Shown in pieces: positions 21,029-34,195 of a DNA stretch of 64,000 nucleotides. This DNA comes from Symsagittifera roscoffensis. Its lineage: Eukaryota > Xenacoelomorpha > Acoela > Convolutidae. The stretch is from positions 41,866,395 to 41,930,394 of the forward strand of contig NC_087062.1 of NCBI RefSeq assembly GCF_963678635.1, read 5' to 3'. Below the pieces are notes generated by a model, which worked only from the letters and a program-made list of their open reading frames with translations, did not search any database and had not been told where the DNA came from. The position numbers and the translations under genes were made by a program. Position 1 is the stretch's first letter, and the number at the start of each line of letters is the position of its first letter.

Positions 21029-22226
21029 TTTCGATAGCACTTTAGAGAAATAAAAATGCTTACTGTTAGAATTAGCCACTTACTGTACCTCGGTTTTTAT
21101 CAATATTTTTATCAATAACTTCGGTTTTTATCAAAAAGTCACTATTTTACATATTTCTGCTCTTAGACCACTTCTGCTCTTCGACCATTCTGCTTATTGC
21201 TCCTCCATCCAATACAATTCTACCATATCCGAGTTTCACTTTTGATTTTTTCTCGGCATATGAAATTTTCCCGTTATTATCGGAAATGGATTGCGGTGTT
21301 TAGGCCTTAAACATCATCCATGCTTTGATTGAAATGCAAGCATCTGGCAATTCAATTCTGCTACTTCAACTCTAAGAATATGAAAACGTTTGAAACTGGG
21401 TGCACATCTCAGAATCACACTCATATTTTTAAAACTATTTAGAAACATCTGCTGAAAACTAAATGTCGCGATAGATGATGCTATGATTACAAGGGAAATT
21501 AGTAATATTTCCGTTTCAAAGCTAAGGATTTTCAATCAGCGTAATAATTTTTAAAAACTTCACCTAATGAATTTGAAGCTTGAATTTCAATAACCCTTTT
21601 TTCTTCAGCGTGACAAAGTTGAAAGCAGTGTTTTGATAACAAAATATATAGTTTTCAAGCTGCTAAAATTGTCAGGGTATTTTTTACTATTCCGCCCAAA
21701 TTTCAAAATTTAGCGGTTTTGCAATATTCATTGTATAAATGCCGAGACAAAATTTTTATAGCTCTGATTGACCGACTCCTAATGGCCGAATTTCGAGCAG
21801 ATTCGAAAATGGTCATTTTCTTCTCTGGAACTGTTATTTGAGTTTTTTCTAACCTAGGTTAAACTCTGGAGCGTATTTGAACTAATTTTCAGTAATTTAC
21901 CAAACATTGTTCATTTTAGGCCAATTCGGCTCATTTATTTTTCGACTTAATATTGTGAACGAAACATTTTGAGATGGTATTGAAACTTGATTGGCTACTG
22001 TTGAAATATTGACTTTTGGGCGGAATAAGTAAAAAGACCCAATTGTTATTTCAGCAATACTCGTTGAGGTTTGTCTTCAGGGTAATAGTTCGGTCTTCAG
22101 CGAAGTGACAGAATATTTTGCTCGATTTAAGAAATGTATGCTTACTGTTAAGACTCTAGATGAGTTTCTGACGGATTTTAATGGTACGTGAAAGTATTGA
22201 TTGATGAATTCAAAATAATTACAATT

Positions 22227-22830
22227 GCGAGAGCAAGTGTCTTGTTATCGGGAACTAGACGTTTTTCCCGTTCTTTAAATCTTATTTGCATTTCTTACTT
22301 GCTTTATTATTGAAACTTAACGGGCTCGTTCCCACTTGGCACATAAGTAACGTGGTCGCCTTTGAACCCAAAGCTCTGGGGTTCGAGTGCCGGACCTTGT
22401 TTTTTTAAGCATGTATGAAATTGGAATTTTTCACCGGTGAAAATTGAATTTTCGGACTATAGTTTGTCTGCTCAAGTTTTGTCAGCATAGTTGCCACATC
22501 CCATCACGGATTTTTCTTGTGCTGTAAGCAATTTTAATTTAAGTTGCAAGTGTTGTTCATTTTAGTTTCAGGGCGGACAAAATCATTTTTTCCCCAATTA
22601 TCCAGTGTCTGCTCAAAAATTGTCGGCTTTGTTTCCGCTTCGTTAATTTTTGTTAATCGTTCCGTTGCTGATTTAATATTCAATTTTTTGCTTGATTGTC
22701 TAGAATTAAATTTTACCGAGACATGAAAATTTGGGTTGACCTAGTTTTTTCATCATTTTTCTTTTTATAAGTTATTGTTGTGTTTTACGCAAGTGATGCG
22801 AAGCTCTGCTTCGCCTCTGTGGAAACGGTT
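22227..22830 (+). mobile_element. Composite element, copy D (short form with both ends)
   Basis: This is the most compact copy with both ends. The 5' module TTGC-GAGA-GCAA is followed by 'atcgggaactagacgttttt' and 'cccgt', whose CGGGAA/TTCCCG arms pair (22227-22272). The tRNA-like segment (22328-22397) has box B-like GGGTTCGAGTGCC. A perfect palindrome TTTTCACCGGTGAAAA lies near 22429-22444. The conserved motif 'ttcggactatagtttgtctg' to 'agttgccacatc' spans 22452-22500. The 3' hairpin is GCGAAGC-TCT-GCTTCGC (22798-22814), preceded by 'cgcaagtgat'. There is no internal satellite array and no coding capacity. Confidence 0.65.
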
Positions 22831-23847
22831 GTATTGCAATGAGAACACAGGATTTTGACCACAATAATCTAATTTAAAAATTGTGAAAAAAAAATCAAAA
22901 TTTTTTTTGGAATTTCTGAAGTTTTTTGTTTTAGTATATTTTCTTCGGGAGAAAAAATTTGATAGTATAGTAAACTGCGAAGCTGAAATAATTATTGCTA
23001 ATTTGAAGTAGACCGTACAATAGATATCACGAGAGTTTGCCCATGTAACTCTCCAATGTTCTATGTAAATTAGTCTAAAATCTGATAATTCAAACCAATT
23101 GTTCTTGACACTGGGAACAAATTTCGATACTTTTATTCGAAATCGGAATAACGAGTAATAGGGCTTTGATATAATACCTCACTTGTTCCCTACGAGTTTT
23201 CCCTGTTGTGCTTGAAATCCGGCGAAAAAAACATATGGAACGACATTGTTCCTTCACACTTCGTGGTCAGAACGAAACGCCTGGCTTTTTTCTGTGGAAG
23301 TAGGACAAATGTTGCAATCACCTTTATCTTTGCAAAAGTTTTGCAATATTCATTGTATAAATGCTGAGACAAAATTTTTATAGCTCTGATCGACCGACTA
23401 CTAACGGCCGAATTTTGAGCAGATACGAAAGTGGTCATTTTCTTCTCTGGAACTGTTATTTGAGTTTTTCTAACCTAGGTTAAACTCTGGAGCGTATTTG
23501 AACTAATTTTCAGTAATTTACCAAACATTGTTCATTTTAGGCCAATTCGGCTCATTTATTTTTCGACTTAATATTGTGAACGAAACATTTTGAGATGGTA
23601 TTGAAACTTGATTGGCTACTGTTGAAATATTGACTTTTGGGCGGAATAAGTAAAAAGACCCAATTGTTATTTCAGCAATACTCGTTGAGGTTTGTCTTCA
23701 GGGTAATAGTTCGGTCTTCAGCGAAGTGACAGAATATTTTGCTCGATTTAAGAAATGTATGCTTACTGTTAAGACTCTAGATGAGTTTCTGACGGATTTT
23801 AATGGTACGTGAAAGTATTGATTGATGAATTCAAAATAATTACAATT

Positions 23848-24451
23848 GCGAGAGCAAGTGTCTTGTTATCGGGAACTAGACGTTTTTCCCGTTCTTTAAA
23901 TCTTATTTGCATTTCTTACTTGCTTTATTATTGAAACTTAACGGGCTCGTTCCCACTTGGCACATAAGTAACGTGGTCGCCTTTGAACCCAAAGCTCTGG
24001 GGTTCGAGTGCCGGACCTTGTTTTTTTAAGCATGTATGAAATTGGAATTTTTCACCGGTGAAAATTGAATTTTCGGACTATAGTTTGTCTGCTCAAGTTT
24101 TGTCAGCATAGTTGCCACATCCCATCACGGATTTTTCTTGTGCTGTAAGCAATTTTAATTTAAGTTGCAAGTGTTGTTCATTTTAGTTTCAGGGCGGACA
24201 AAATCATTTTTTCCCCAATTATCCAGTGTCTGCTCAAAAATTGTCGGCTTTGTTTCCGCTTCGTTAATTTTTGTTAATCGTTCCGTTGCTGATTTAATAT
24301 TCAATTTTTTGCTTGATTGTCTAGAATTAAATTTTACCGAGACATGAAAATTTGGGTTGACCTAGTTTTTTCATCATTTTTCTTTTTATAAGTTATTGTT
24401 GTGTTTTACGCAAGTGATGCGAAGCTCTGCTTCGCCTCTGTGGAAACGGTT
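23848..24451 (+). mobile_element. Composite element, duplicated copy of D
   Basis: This is an identical copy of 22227-22830 carried by the second 1,621 bp tandem unit, so it is a passenger of the duplication and not a separate insertion. The third tandem unit keeps only the first bases of the 5' module ('ttgcgagagc', ending near 25476). Confidence 0.7.
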
Positions 24452-25640
24452 GTATTGCAATGAGAACACAGGATTTTGACCACAATAATCTAATTTAAAA
24501 ATTGTGAAAAAAAAATCAAAATTTTTTTTGGAATTTCTGAAGTTTTTTGTTTTAGTATATTTTCTTCGGGAGAAAAAATTTGATAGTATAGTAAACTGCG
24601 AAGCTGAAATAATTATTGCTAATTTGAAGTAGACCGTACAATAGATATCACGAGAGTTTGCCCATGTAACTCTCCAATGTTCTATGTAAATTAGTCTAAA
24701 ATCTGATAATTCAAACCAATTGTTCTTGACACTGGGAACAAATTTCGATACTTTTATTCGAAATCGGAATAACGAGTAATAGGGCTTTGATATAATACCT
24801 CACTTGTTCCCTACGAGTTTTCCCTGTTGTGCTTGAAATCCGGCGAAAAAAACATATGGAACGACATTGTTCCTTCACACTTCGTGGTCAGAACGAAACG
24901 CCTGGCTTTTTTCTGTGGAAGTAGGACAAATGTTGCAATCACCTTTATCTTTGCAAAAGTTTTGCAATATTCATTGTATAAATGCTGAGACAAAATTTTT
25001 ATAGCTCTGATCGACCGACTACTAACGGCCGAATTTTGAGCAGATACGAAAGTGGTCATTTTCTTCTCTGGAACTGTTATTTGAGTTTTTCTAACCTAGG
25101 TTAAACTCTGGAGCGTATTTGAACTAATTTTCAGTAATTTACCAAACATTGTTCATTTTAGGCCAATTCGGCTCATTTATTTTTCGACTTAATATTGTGA
25201 ACGAAACATTTTGAGATGGTATTGAAACTTGATTGGCTAATGTTGAAATATTGACTTTTGGGCGGAATAAGTAAAAAGACCCAATTGTTATTTCAGCAAT
25301 ACTCGTTGAGATTTGTCTTCAGGGTAATAGTTCGGTCTTCAGCGAAGTGAGAGAATTTTTTGCTCGATTTAAGAAAGGTATGCTTCCTGTTAAGACTCTA
25401 GATGAGTTTCTGACGGATTTTAATGGTATGTGAAAGTATTGATTGATGAGTTCAAAATAATTACAATTGCGAGAGCGTATTTGAGTTTTCCCTGTAGTGC
25501 TTGAAATCGGGCGAAAAAAGATATACTGAACGACATTGTTCCTTCACACTTCGTGGTCAGAACGAAACGCCTGGCTTTTTTCTGTGGAAGTAGGGCGAAT
25601 GTTGCAATCACCTTTATCTTTGCAAAAGTTTTGATTGTTT

Positions 25641-28085
25641 TTCAACTTAGGGAGGGGGAGAGAATGGTGCGCTTTAAAAATATTGTGAAATCCACTTTAC
25701 GCCATTTTCCTTCCAGTAATTTTTTGGCCCGTGATAACAAAAAGATACTGAACCTTTTTATCCATTTGAAAGTCATTAGCAGAAATAAATGTGCGACAAC
25801 TTTTCTCTTGAAGTAATGGCTCATGATTTTGCTGCTTTATATTTTTAAACATTTTTGTAGAGTAGTGAATGAGTGATATTTCAAACATGTGATGAATTAA
25901 TCCGGCTCAAAAGTTATTCCAAATTGACTGGCGATGAGCGAATGGGTTCAAATCTAGTTGAACCAATCAGAATTGAGAATTTTTTATGCACTTCCTTTAA
26001 TAAAAATTGGTTTTCAAAGAGAGGAGCAGACCAGATTCTTATTTACACAATTCATTGCTGTAAAAAGATCTCATCTTAGAAGAATACCAAAAAGGCCCAG
26101 TTAGCTGCCTATCGAGTGGTGTCTTCATGAGCAAACAACAAAGAGTACAGCTGAATTCCTGAATGCCAAAAAGTTTACCTTAAAGAGTTGAATTATGAAG
26201 ATTGTTTTGACAATTCCTTAAGTCCTCGATTAATTTTTTGTCTGCATAGAAGTTATTAAATAGTGAACGAACATTATTTTTGAGTTTCTCATGTAGCTCG
26301 TCAGTTTTTCTGTTTCGTAGCCTGAATTTATTTTCGTTATTTGAGTTATTGATCACTGATTATTTCCTTGAATAGTAAGCATGGGTGCTGCCTCCTTATA
26401 ACTTATATAATTCATAGGCAAGCTACTCCCCGCGAAATAATAGAAAATTTTACTTCTTTCTGCTTTTTTTTATACAAATTTTGAAGAATTAGTTCATGTT
26501 TTTCAGTTTCTCATTCTGTTTCATAAGCATTTCCATAGATCAGCAGAGCATATTGATATATTGGTTGAATATGTTTTGTAAGTGATAAGCAATTGGTTTT
26601 GAGTTCTTTTTGATTGTTCGGAATATGCAACTGTAAACCATTTTTTTCATCCAGATAAGATTCTGAAATTTTTTGGGAGCGTTTCTACATCTTGATTAAT
26701 CATTTGGGTTGATTTTGGTCCGACTGTTTATCCTGGTTAAGAGTTAACTTGTTATCAATCAGCGAAGTCTTAGCACTTTATAGGCATTTGTTTTTGCGTC
26801 TTTTTCTTTTTTTTTGTAGTAAGAGAGGCTGCAATCATCGGCCTGAGGGTGATTTTTTAATTCACACTACAAACATTTGGCCATATCCTTTATGAGAACC
26901 CTTGTGGAACTCAATAGGCGATAGATTTTGATCTCGATACAAGGTTCTCTTCTACTACATATGAGGATTGACCTTAAAGATGTGTTAAATGATGAGGTCA
27001 GGAATATCCTCACAACACTCAAACTGAACTGATGTTTGCGGCAAACTAATAAGGGAAGCGGGAACATTGAATTGTATCTCATTAAAGGATTTTGATCCAG
27101 TGTGTGTCAGCGACGTTTCTGAACTTTTAAGTTTTCAAAAGAAAAGATCACCAGCTCTGAAAGAAAAAGTAAAATGAGAAAAATGGATCTTATTCAAAAT
27201 TTTGCCGTCTTGAGTTGTTCATGAAATTGCTATTTCACTTCCTGAGCATAAACTGTAAGCCCTTACTTGCGATTGGCAAGCTTGCTAGTTTTAGATGAAA
27301 AATTTACAAGACCAATGTTCAAAACTGGCATAATGTAATGTCAATCTTGTCTGCAGATCACATTTGGGTCATATAATAAGTAGCAAGAAATTAGAGCACA
27401 AAATAATTAAAAAGAGCAAGCTGCAACTTTAGTAGGCAAATTTGACTTTCTCTTGACCTTGAGACGTATTTTCCGTCTGAAACTTGAGGTTTTGCATGCA
27501 AAGTTTGTCTCTAGTAGGTCATTTGGTCTTTATAATTAATTTTGTCTGTTGCAACTTTTTGCACTTCTCTACATGCCGCAAAATTTGTTGAAAGCCTTTG
27601 AACAGCAGATCATGTGAACCATAAAAGTTTAAAGAAAAATTACAAAATTAAATTGACTACTTTTAACATTACAGGAAAAGCGAAAACATTAATCAACTTA
27701 TAAAGCATCAATGAACCCATTGGCTTAAAAGTTTATAAACTAATGTACCAAATTAGACTTCCTCTGCTGCTCTCAACCACTTGCAGCCAGTTAGTCTGAG
27801 ATGGGGACATTATTCAGACCAATTTTTGCTCTGCATCCAGAAATCTGATACTAAAATAAAGACTAAGGGATTTGATTTGATTGAACTCGCAATCTCATAT
27901 TTACGAAATGATCAAAACTTTTGTCTATTCCAATCTTAAGGACAATTTAGAACTGGTTTTTGAGAAAACATTTTGAATAATTTTAGTGCAAACAGCAGAA
28001 TATTGATGATGCATGAAATGTCTGACAGTAAAAAAAACTTCGCAAAAAATGGCAGTTATTAAATTGGCAAACTGAAAATCAGTCA
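25641..28085. other. Intergenic, no feature seen
   Basis: No coding exon, RNA gene or clear repeat is supported. Short frames (for example 26867-27082 on the minus strand) show no domain or splice context. Confidence 0.45.
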
Positions 28086-28087
28086 AA

Positions 28088-30200
28088 AAAACTAGGGGCC
28101 CAGCTAAACCTGGATGTATCTGTTTGATAGTTCTTAGAATGTGTTGTACTGATGCGGGATGAAATGCGATGAAACTTATAAAATTTCAAAAACTGGCTTT
28201 TAAGCAAAACTTAAGTGGTATCAATTGTAAAATACAGGATTAGCCGCTATTGTAGGAGCGACGCCTGCTACTCAACTTTTAAAATTAAAATCAAAATCAG
28301 CAGGATAGTTTTCAGAACAAATGGAAAATGCTTCTTAAACAATCAAAATGTCGAAAAATGGATTTTTCCTAGGAATTAAATACAAAACGGATGTAAGCGT
28401 TTACGCAGGGAAGAGCTTTTCACTGTTTTTGAAAAAAAAAACACTTACTTTCAGAAACTGGGGAGCGTTTTTGAGAAAGAAGAATATTCCAACAAACAAT
28501 CGAAATCTTGAAAGTAATCTCAAAAACTTGCATTGTCCTCAGTTCTCAACAGTTTATCTATAAAATTTAAAGGGTAGTTGATTTTGCCGGAAAGATATCC
28601 AAAACTTGTATTTATCGATTTAACTTGTAAAATGGATCCAACTATGCAAAGAAGATCCACATAACCTGTTTTTTCGATTGAACTCAAAATCTCATCTCAG
28701 ATTTGTTGGGGTGTTTTTCAAGAATTTTCAGAAACCGCACTTTGCCCAAGGATGTAACATTATTTCACCAAATTTCTTTATTCACCGCTTCTGAAGAATA
28801 AACTTCTGCAACCTGAGTCTTCGATCAAACCCTTAACCTCGGAAACTGTCAGGTAGTTTTTGCGAAAAGTAAAGTGCTTAAAAAAACGGTAACAAACATG
28901 ACTTTACCCATTGTTGAGGCAGCAAGAAGATTATAATCTATGTATTTGTTTGACCAATAAATCTGAGAATTGGCCGCGTAGTTTCCGAGGAAAGTCGATA
29001 AGTTTCCGAAAAACAGTCGAACGTTGGTTCCTTCCGAATGCCATAACTTGTTTTCTTTAAAAAAACAGAAGCGTAGCCGCTCACGCGAACAGATTTCCCA
29101 CAATCTGATTTTTCAATTTAACCTTTGATATCAGATTTGTCTGAATTGTTTTTAAGAAAAAAATATCAAAAAATTGAAACTTTTCTTACGGTCATGAATT
29201 TCTTAAATTGTGCGTAATTACTTAATCGGGAGAGCTCCCTAGAACTAGTTTGTTCGATTGAACCCAGAATATGAAATTTATCAGGTCAGTTTTTGAGGCA
29301 AAATTCAAAACTCCAAAAAACAGCCAAACATCGAAAACTGTTGTTTTCTGAGTAGCAACGTTGTTTGTGTTGCAAATTGCGTTGCAGCAATTATGGAAAA
29401 AAGCTTGCCGCAGTTTTTGGTTCCGAATAAATTCAAAAGTTCAGATTAAGGAGATTGATTTCCAAGAAAATTGAAAAAAATTCAGAAACTGTTTAAAAAA
29501 ATTTGAAAATTTGGTATATCGAGGGCCATATTTCTAGCTTTAATAAAACATGGGTGGAGTTTTCCCACAAACCGTCCGTTCTTTCTATTGAACCCGACAC
29601 CTCAGATGTAGCAGGATTATTTTGTGAAAGATCCAAAGCTGCACAAGTGGAGAAAACTGAAAAGAGGCTGGGGGAGTATTCAAGCACACAGGGGGGTGAG
29701 CGTGTGTCCATTCGTGCCCTTTTTTGAAAACAATTGACGTAGATTTTGATAATAAAATTTCACAAAACTAAAACAAGGGGTCTAAATAAAACTGGAAGTT
29801 TCTGTTTGATAGTTTCTGGATTTTTTGTCTGATGCAGTATGAGCTGGGTAATTCCAATAAAAAAATTAGGCTTCAACCAAAATCTTAATTTGTTTCTCTA
29901 ATCATTACGAAGGAATTTTTTATGAGAAAATTGATCTTCTCAAAGAAATAAACTTATCTTACAAGTTCTCCATAAAATAAATATATCTTAAAATTTCTCA
30001 GGCGTAGCTATTTATGCACGAAGGAATTCCATGAAGCATTGCCTTTTTTATCAAAAAAAATTGATATCAGATTAGGCTGGGTGGTTTTCAAAAGTAAAAA
30101 AAATCAAAAACGGAAAGTAATCAAACCATTGACTTTCATGAGGGCCATAACCTTTGCTGCAAGAAAAATTGGACACAGTTGTTTATAGAGGGGATTTCTT
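28088..30200 (-). repeat. Type I satellite-bearing element(s), minus orientation
   Basis: The block beginning 'aactaggggcccagct' at 28090 is the reverse complement of the pre-terminal block at about 57905-57980 ('agctgtgcccctagtt', 'catcccgcatcagtac'). Reversed type I monomers follow, marked by 'gcgtagccgctcacgc' (29073) and 'gcgtagctatttatgc' (30003). A second start of the same block is seen near 29772, so two pieces in the same orientation are joined. The terminal hairpin is missing on the left, so the first copy is truncated. Confidence 0.65.
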
Positions 30201-30239
30201 CTCAAGCTTTTTTTAAGATTGAACCAAAATCTCACATTT

Positions 30240-31873
30240 GGTAGGGCAGTTTCTAAGCGTATATGCAGGCACTCAGGGGAATGGGTGGTCATTCCTACTC
30301 TTTAAAACGTATTTTTTGAAACTAATGATTATTACGCTTCGATTGAAATCAAACTTTTTTGCGTTCCCGGCCAAATTAGCTTGGAGGTATCAAATGTTTT
30401 ACATCGGCTTAATGACCTATTTTTGGGTTGTTTCAAGAGAATCACAACTTAACGCTCTCCTCTGCATTTTTCGAGCTGGTTGTATGTTCACCAATCGTTA
30501 TTTGGAATTTTTTTCATTATGGAAAATTGTTTCGAAATTCATTGCAAACATTTTAGCTTTCTCGGAAACTTCCACTGATTTTCAGAAAGAGGTATCAATT
30601 GAATAACCGCCTACTTCCCAGTGTGCCTGTATACTCCCTAGAGTCTCTTTTCATTTGAGTCCTCCGTCTACATCCTTCGAAAAAGCCTGTGTGGGAATAC
30701 TTGACCCTTTTTTTTGATTTTTCGTTTTCTTAAAAAAACCTCTCAAACATGAAATTTTAGTTTGAATGAATAGAGCGGTTTCAAAAATCCCCATGCATGA
30801 GCTGCTACACACAAAATTTTTACTCAAAGTTATGGTCATCGGGATAATCAAATTTTTCGTAAGTTTTTGAAAGTTCTCGAAAACTACCCTGCAATATTTG
30901 CGATTTTGGGTTGAATTCAAAGAACTGGTTTATGGAAACTAGTTTGCCTGAGCGATTTTTCCCAAATTTTTCTGACACCAAATTTTTCTGGCGCTCGAAA
31001 TAGTCAATTTCTTAAGTTTTTGAACGTTCTCGAAAACTACCTTGCCATATTTGCGATTTTGGGTTGATTTCAAAGAACTGGTTATGTCAAACTAATTAAC
31101 TTGAGCGACTTTTCCTAAATTTTTCTGAAACCAATTTTTTCTGGTGCTCGGAATAGTAATTTTTTTTCTGATTTTTGACAGTTATTTAAATATTTTGAAT
31201 ATTTTCGAAAACTATCCTGCCATATTTGAGATTTTGAGTAAATTGAATTAACGGGCTGCAGGAAGCTCATTTGATTATGCGACTACCTCAAAACTTTTCT
31301 GGTAGCAAAAGTTATCGTCCTCGAAAAAGTCAAAATTCAGATTTTTTTTGACCGTTTTTTTGGTTTCAATCGAAATTACAGGTTGAATGAATCCCTTCTG
31401 CATAAGCGGCTACGCGCAATGCTCTTAAAGCAAAAAACTATGGCTCTCGGAAATTTCAAATTTTTGATGAATTGACCGTTGTTTGGACTTTTCTTGCTAA
31501 CTATGCTGCCAAACTTGATATCATAGGTTCAATCGAAAAAACAGGTTGGTGAAAGCTTTACTTTAAAACTAGCTATCTCTTTGGGGAGCTTGGTTACCTC
31601 AAAACTTTTACTTTTCTCACTTATCTTAGTAAAGAATCAACTAATGTTTTAGGCAACGTTCAATTTTCGAAATATTTCGTGCCGCATCAGTATAGCAGTT
31701 TCATTCAATATCAAACAAATACCTCCAGAGGTAAATCCCTATTGCTTTTTTTTGAGACATACAAAAATTTTGGTTTACCTGGTTTTTTTCAACATCTAAA
31801 ATATTTTTCGACTTGTGTGTTTTTTGTGTTTGAGTTGCATCGCAAGTGATGCGAAGCTCGGCTTCGCCTCTTT
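30240..31873 (+). repeat. Type I satellite-bearing element, plus orientation, with terminal hairpin
   Basis: Monomers in plus orientation are visible (for example 'gcataagcggctacgcgc' at 31401). They are followed by a pre-terminal region (31610-31800, 'gccgcatcagta', 'tacctccag') that aligns with 57890-58040. The end is the hairpin GCGAAGC-TCG-GCTTCGC at 31851-31867. The 122-codon frame at 30238-30606 falls inside monomers and is not a gene. Confidence 0.7.
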
Positions 31874-31964
31874 GTGAAATTAATGAAAAACTATTCCCAA
31901 GCGCAATAAAAAACACAAATCCTTATCTCTTTTTCATAATATCTTTTTTTAACAAACAAGAACT

Positions 31965-33220
31965 AGGGGCCCATCTAGAGCTAAAGTAGTTATTTAAATT
32001 TTTTTGAATTTGTTATCTTGATGGATAGTTTTGAAAACTTTAAAATTGGGCTTCACCCAAAGCCTCAGTTTGTTTCTCCAATAAAATAAAGAATGAATTT
32101 TTTTGAGAAGCTAAAATTATCTTAAAGACATGAAATTTTCATTATAATTATTATGGCGTAGTTGTTTATGCACGGATGCTTGCCTTCTTTTGTCTCGATT
32201 AATAATTTGATATCAGATTCGGCTCTATACTTTCGATAAAAATCGAAAAGAATCAAAAAACGTTCAAGAAATCAAAATAATGATTTTTTTGTCAGAATTT
32301 TTGAAAGTTGTTGCTTTACAATGGAGTTTTTCTCATTTTTTTTAGCCTGAAGTCTCAATTTTCGGATGATAGTTTTCGATAAAATTTGAAAATAAAAAAA
32401 TCAAAAATTCGACAAAAAAATCAAAAACTTTTCGAGGGCCATATTTTTTTTGTGTAAAAAAAATGAGCGTAGTCGTTCAGGAAGAATTTTTCAAATTACT
32501 TGAATTCAAATTTTTGATTGATTCCGAAATTTTTGATTTGGGAGGGTACTTTTTCAGAAAAATGAAAAAGATTAAATAAGCCTCAAAAACTCACAATTGT
32601 TTTTTCTGGGGGCAAATTTTTGATAGTTTTTTTTAGTCCTAGCCGCCAAAAGAGAGAAATCTTTTAAAACCTGTTTTCACTATTGAATCCGAACAAATTT
32701 TAGTCGGGAGAGTAGTTTTTGAGAAACCAAAAAATTAAAAAAAAAATTGGTCAAAAATCAAAAATAGACTTTTCAAGAGCCAGAAGTTTTCGTGGAAAAA
32801 CTTGGGCACAACCGCTTACGTAATGAAGATCCGCTCAACCTTTTGATTTGGTTGAAACAAAATTTGAGACTTTGGAGGGTAGTTTTTGGAAAATTCAAAC
32901 AGTTACTAAACACGGCCAAAAATCGAAAATTTGAGTTTTCCGTGGATAATAACTTTTTGTGTAAAAATTTTGGAAGTAGCTGGTTATGCAGGGGAGCTTC
33001 CCACAGTTTATTCTGTTCATTGGACTCTAAATCTTAGTTTTCGGTGGATCGTTTCTGTGAAAAGGGAAGTGAGCAATCTTCTCATTGGTGTCATTGTTTT
33101 GGAAACTGAAAAAAGTTTTGAGAAATTCTATTTTTTTGAAAACAGTGAAAAATTTTAAACCAAATTGTCTAAATTTTCTTTTTTCTAAAGCGGGTAAAAA
33201 ACCCGATGCCAAACTTTTCA
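31965..33220 (-). repeat. Type I satellite-bearing element, minus orientation
   Basis: It starts with 'aactaggggcccatct' at 31971, the same pre-terminal block as at 28090. Reversed monomers follow, with cores at about 32155 ('ggcgtagttgtttatgc'), 32465, 32805 and 32975. It lies head-to-head with the plus-oriented copy that ends at 31873. The frames at 32792-33221 are repeat by-products. Confidence 0.65.
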
Positions 33221-33437
33221 TTAATAATTGAGCTTAACCAATCGATGAAACTTGAATCAAGTTTTTTTCAACTTTTTTCCATTGCTTATTGTGTTCAAAA
33301 AATGGTTACTTCCACAGTAATCGTCTTTTGTGATAAAAAGGTAACACATTTTTCAATTATTTTTTTTTTGAATCTGCATATCTAATACATGCTCCTTTGA
33401 CTATCAGCCAGTAAAAAAAGTCTTCAGTTTTATAATA

Positions 33438-33443
33438 TTTAAT
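33438..33443 (-). terminator. Candidate polyadenylation signal (ATTAAA)
   Basis: On the minus strand ATTAAA lies about 73 nt downstream of the stop codon of the gene ending at 33516. ATTAAA is the commonest variant of the canonical hexamer. The assignment rests on position. Confidence 0.4.
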
Positions 33444-33515
33444 TATGGCGGTTGATTGATTCAATACTGTGAGCAGAGAGGAAAAACAAGACCCTTTTCC
33501 TGTGTGGCGGGCATC

Positions 33516-34195
33516 CTAGAACGTGGATATCTTCTGTAAGGGCTCCTCTTGTAGCAATTGGTTGAAACTCATTTTTGCCAACTTGAGGTCCATTTCCTGC
33601 CATTCTGCTGTATTGAGGAAGTTTAAGTAGTTTTTACGCTGATTGTAAACCCAATTCGGATCACTGATTAACTCTGAGTACATGTCTTTAAAAGTATCGA
33701 CGACAAGCTTGCAGTAGTTTCGGTCAAGGTCTTCGGGCCATTCTGACGAACTATATTGAGGTTTCTTTGGAACATACAATTTACTGAGTCTTCCATCGCT
33801 ACGGAGCTCCATTTTGCGAGTCGGCAACGCGTAGTGCGGAACATGCTGGGATACCAACTCGCCGCGAGCACGATCTTGAGGTCGCATTGGTTTTTCGTCA
33901 TCTTGACGTAACTCTTCAAGAAGTTCAGCCTCGGTTTTGGTATTGGCAGCGAGAGTGTCCTTCTCCTTTTTGGCGCCATACTCAGACTTGTTTGACCTCG
34001 AACGACTCTTGGCTTTATCAGCCTCGGTTCTGTTAGTTGCTCGACCTTCACGCTTTCCTGCTGTTTTAGCAGCACCTGTATCGTTTGCCTTTTGATCATC
34101 TCCGGCATGCAAGTTTTTCAACCTCTCTTTCTTACGAGCTGCCTTTTCCGGATTGTTGTTGTTGTTGCTATTATTCGAGCGGTCTCGTTTGGCAC
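33516..34195 (-). CDS. Exon 4 (last coding exon) of the unrecognised gene
   Basis: The acceptor is TTTTTTATTTTCGAG|GTGCC. The exon codes about 226 residues starting AKRDRSNNSNNNNN and ending LLQEEPLQKISTF. The first part is Lys/Arg/Asn-rich; the last ~75 residues are rich in aromatic and charged residues (DPNWVYNQRKNYLNFL, EWQEMDLKLAKM) and look folded. Just upstream of the acceptor, the intron carries a dispersed repeat (34245-34365). Confidence 0.8.

Larger units (their letters stand above)
21717..25640 (+). repeat. 1,621 bp tandem array of three copies
   Basis: Copies start at 21717, 23338 and 24959 ('gttttgcaatattcattgta'). Copies 1 and 2 are almost identical from about 21840 onward, differing by a one-base T-run change, while their first ~115 bp differ at several sites. 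The start of copy 3 equals that of copy 2. Copy 3 then accumulates substitutions after about 25235 and lacks about 0.95 kb, from the equivalent of 22240 to 23195. Copies 1 and 2 each contain a composite element (22227-22814 and 23848-24435). The pattern fits a recent duplication of one 1,621 bp segment within an older two-copy array. Confidence 0.9.

Noticed and set aside
30238-30606. 122-codon plus-strand frame
   Set aside because: Repeat-derived, with no domain and no conservation between element copies.
33668-34108. 146-codon minus-strand frame
   Set aside because: Alternative frame of exon 4; the chosen frame runs further, ends in a plausible C-terminus and fits the splice phase.
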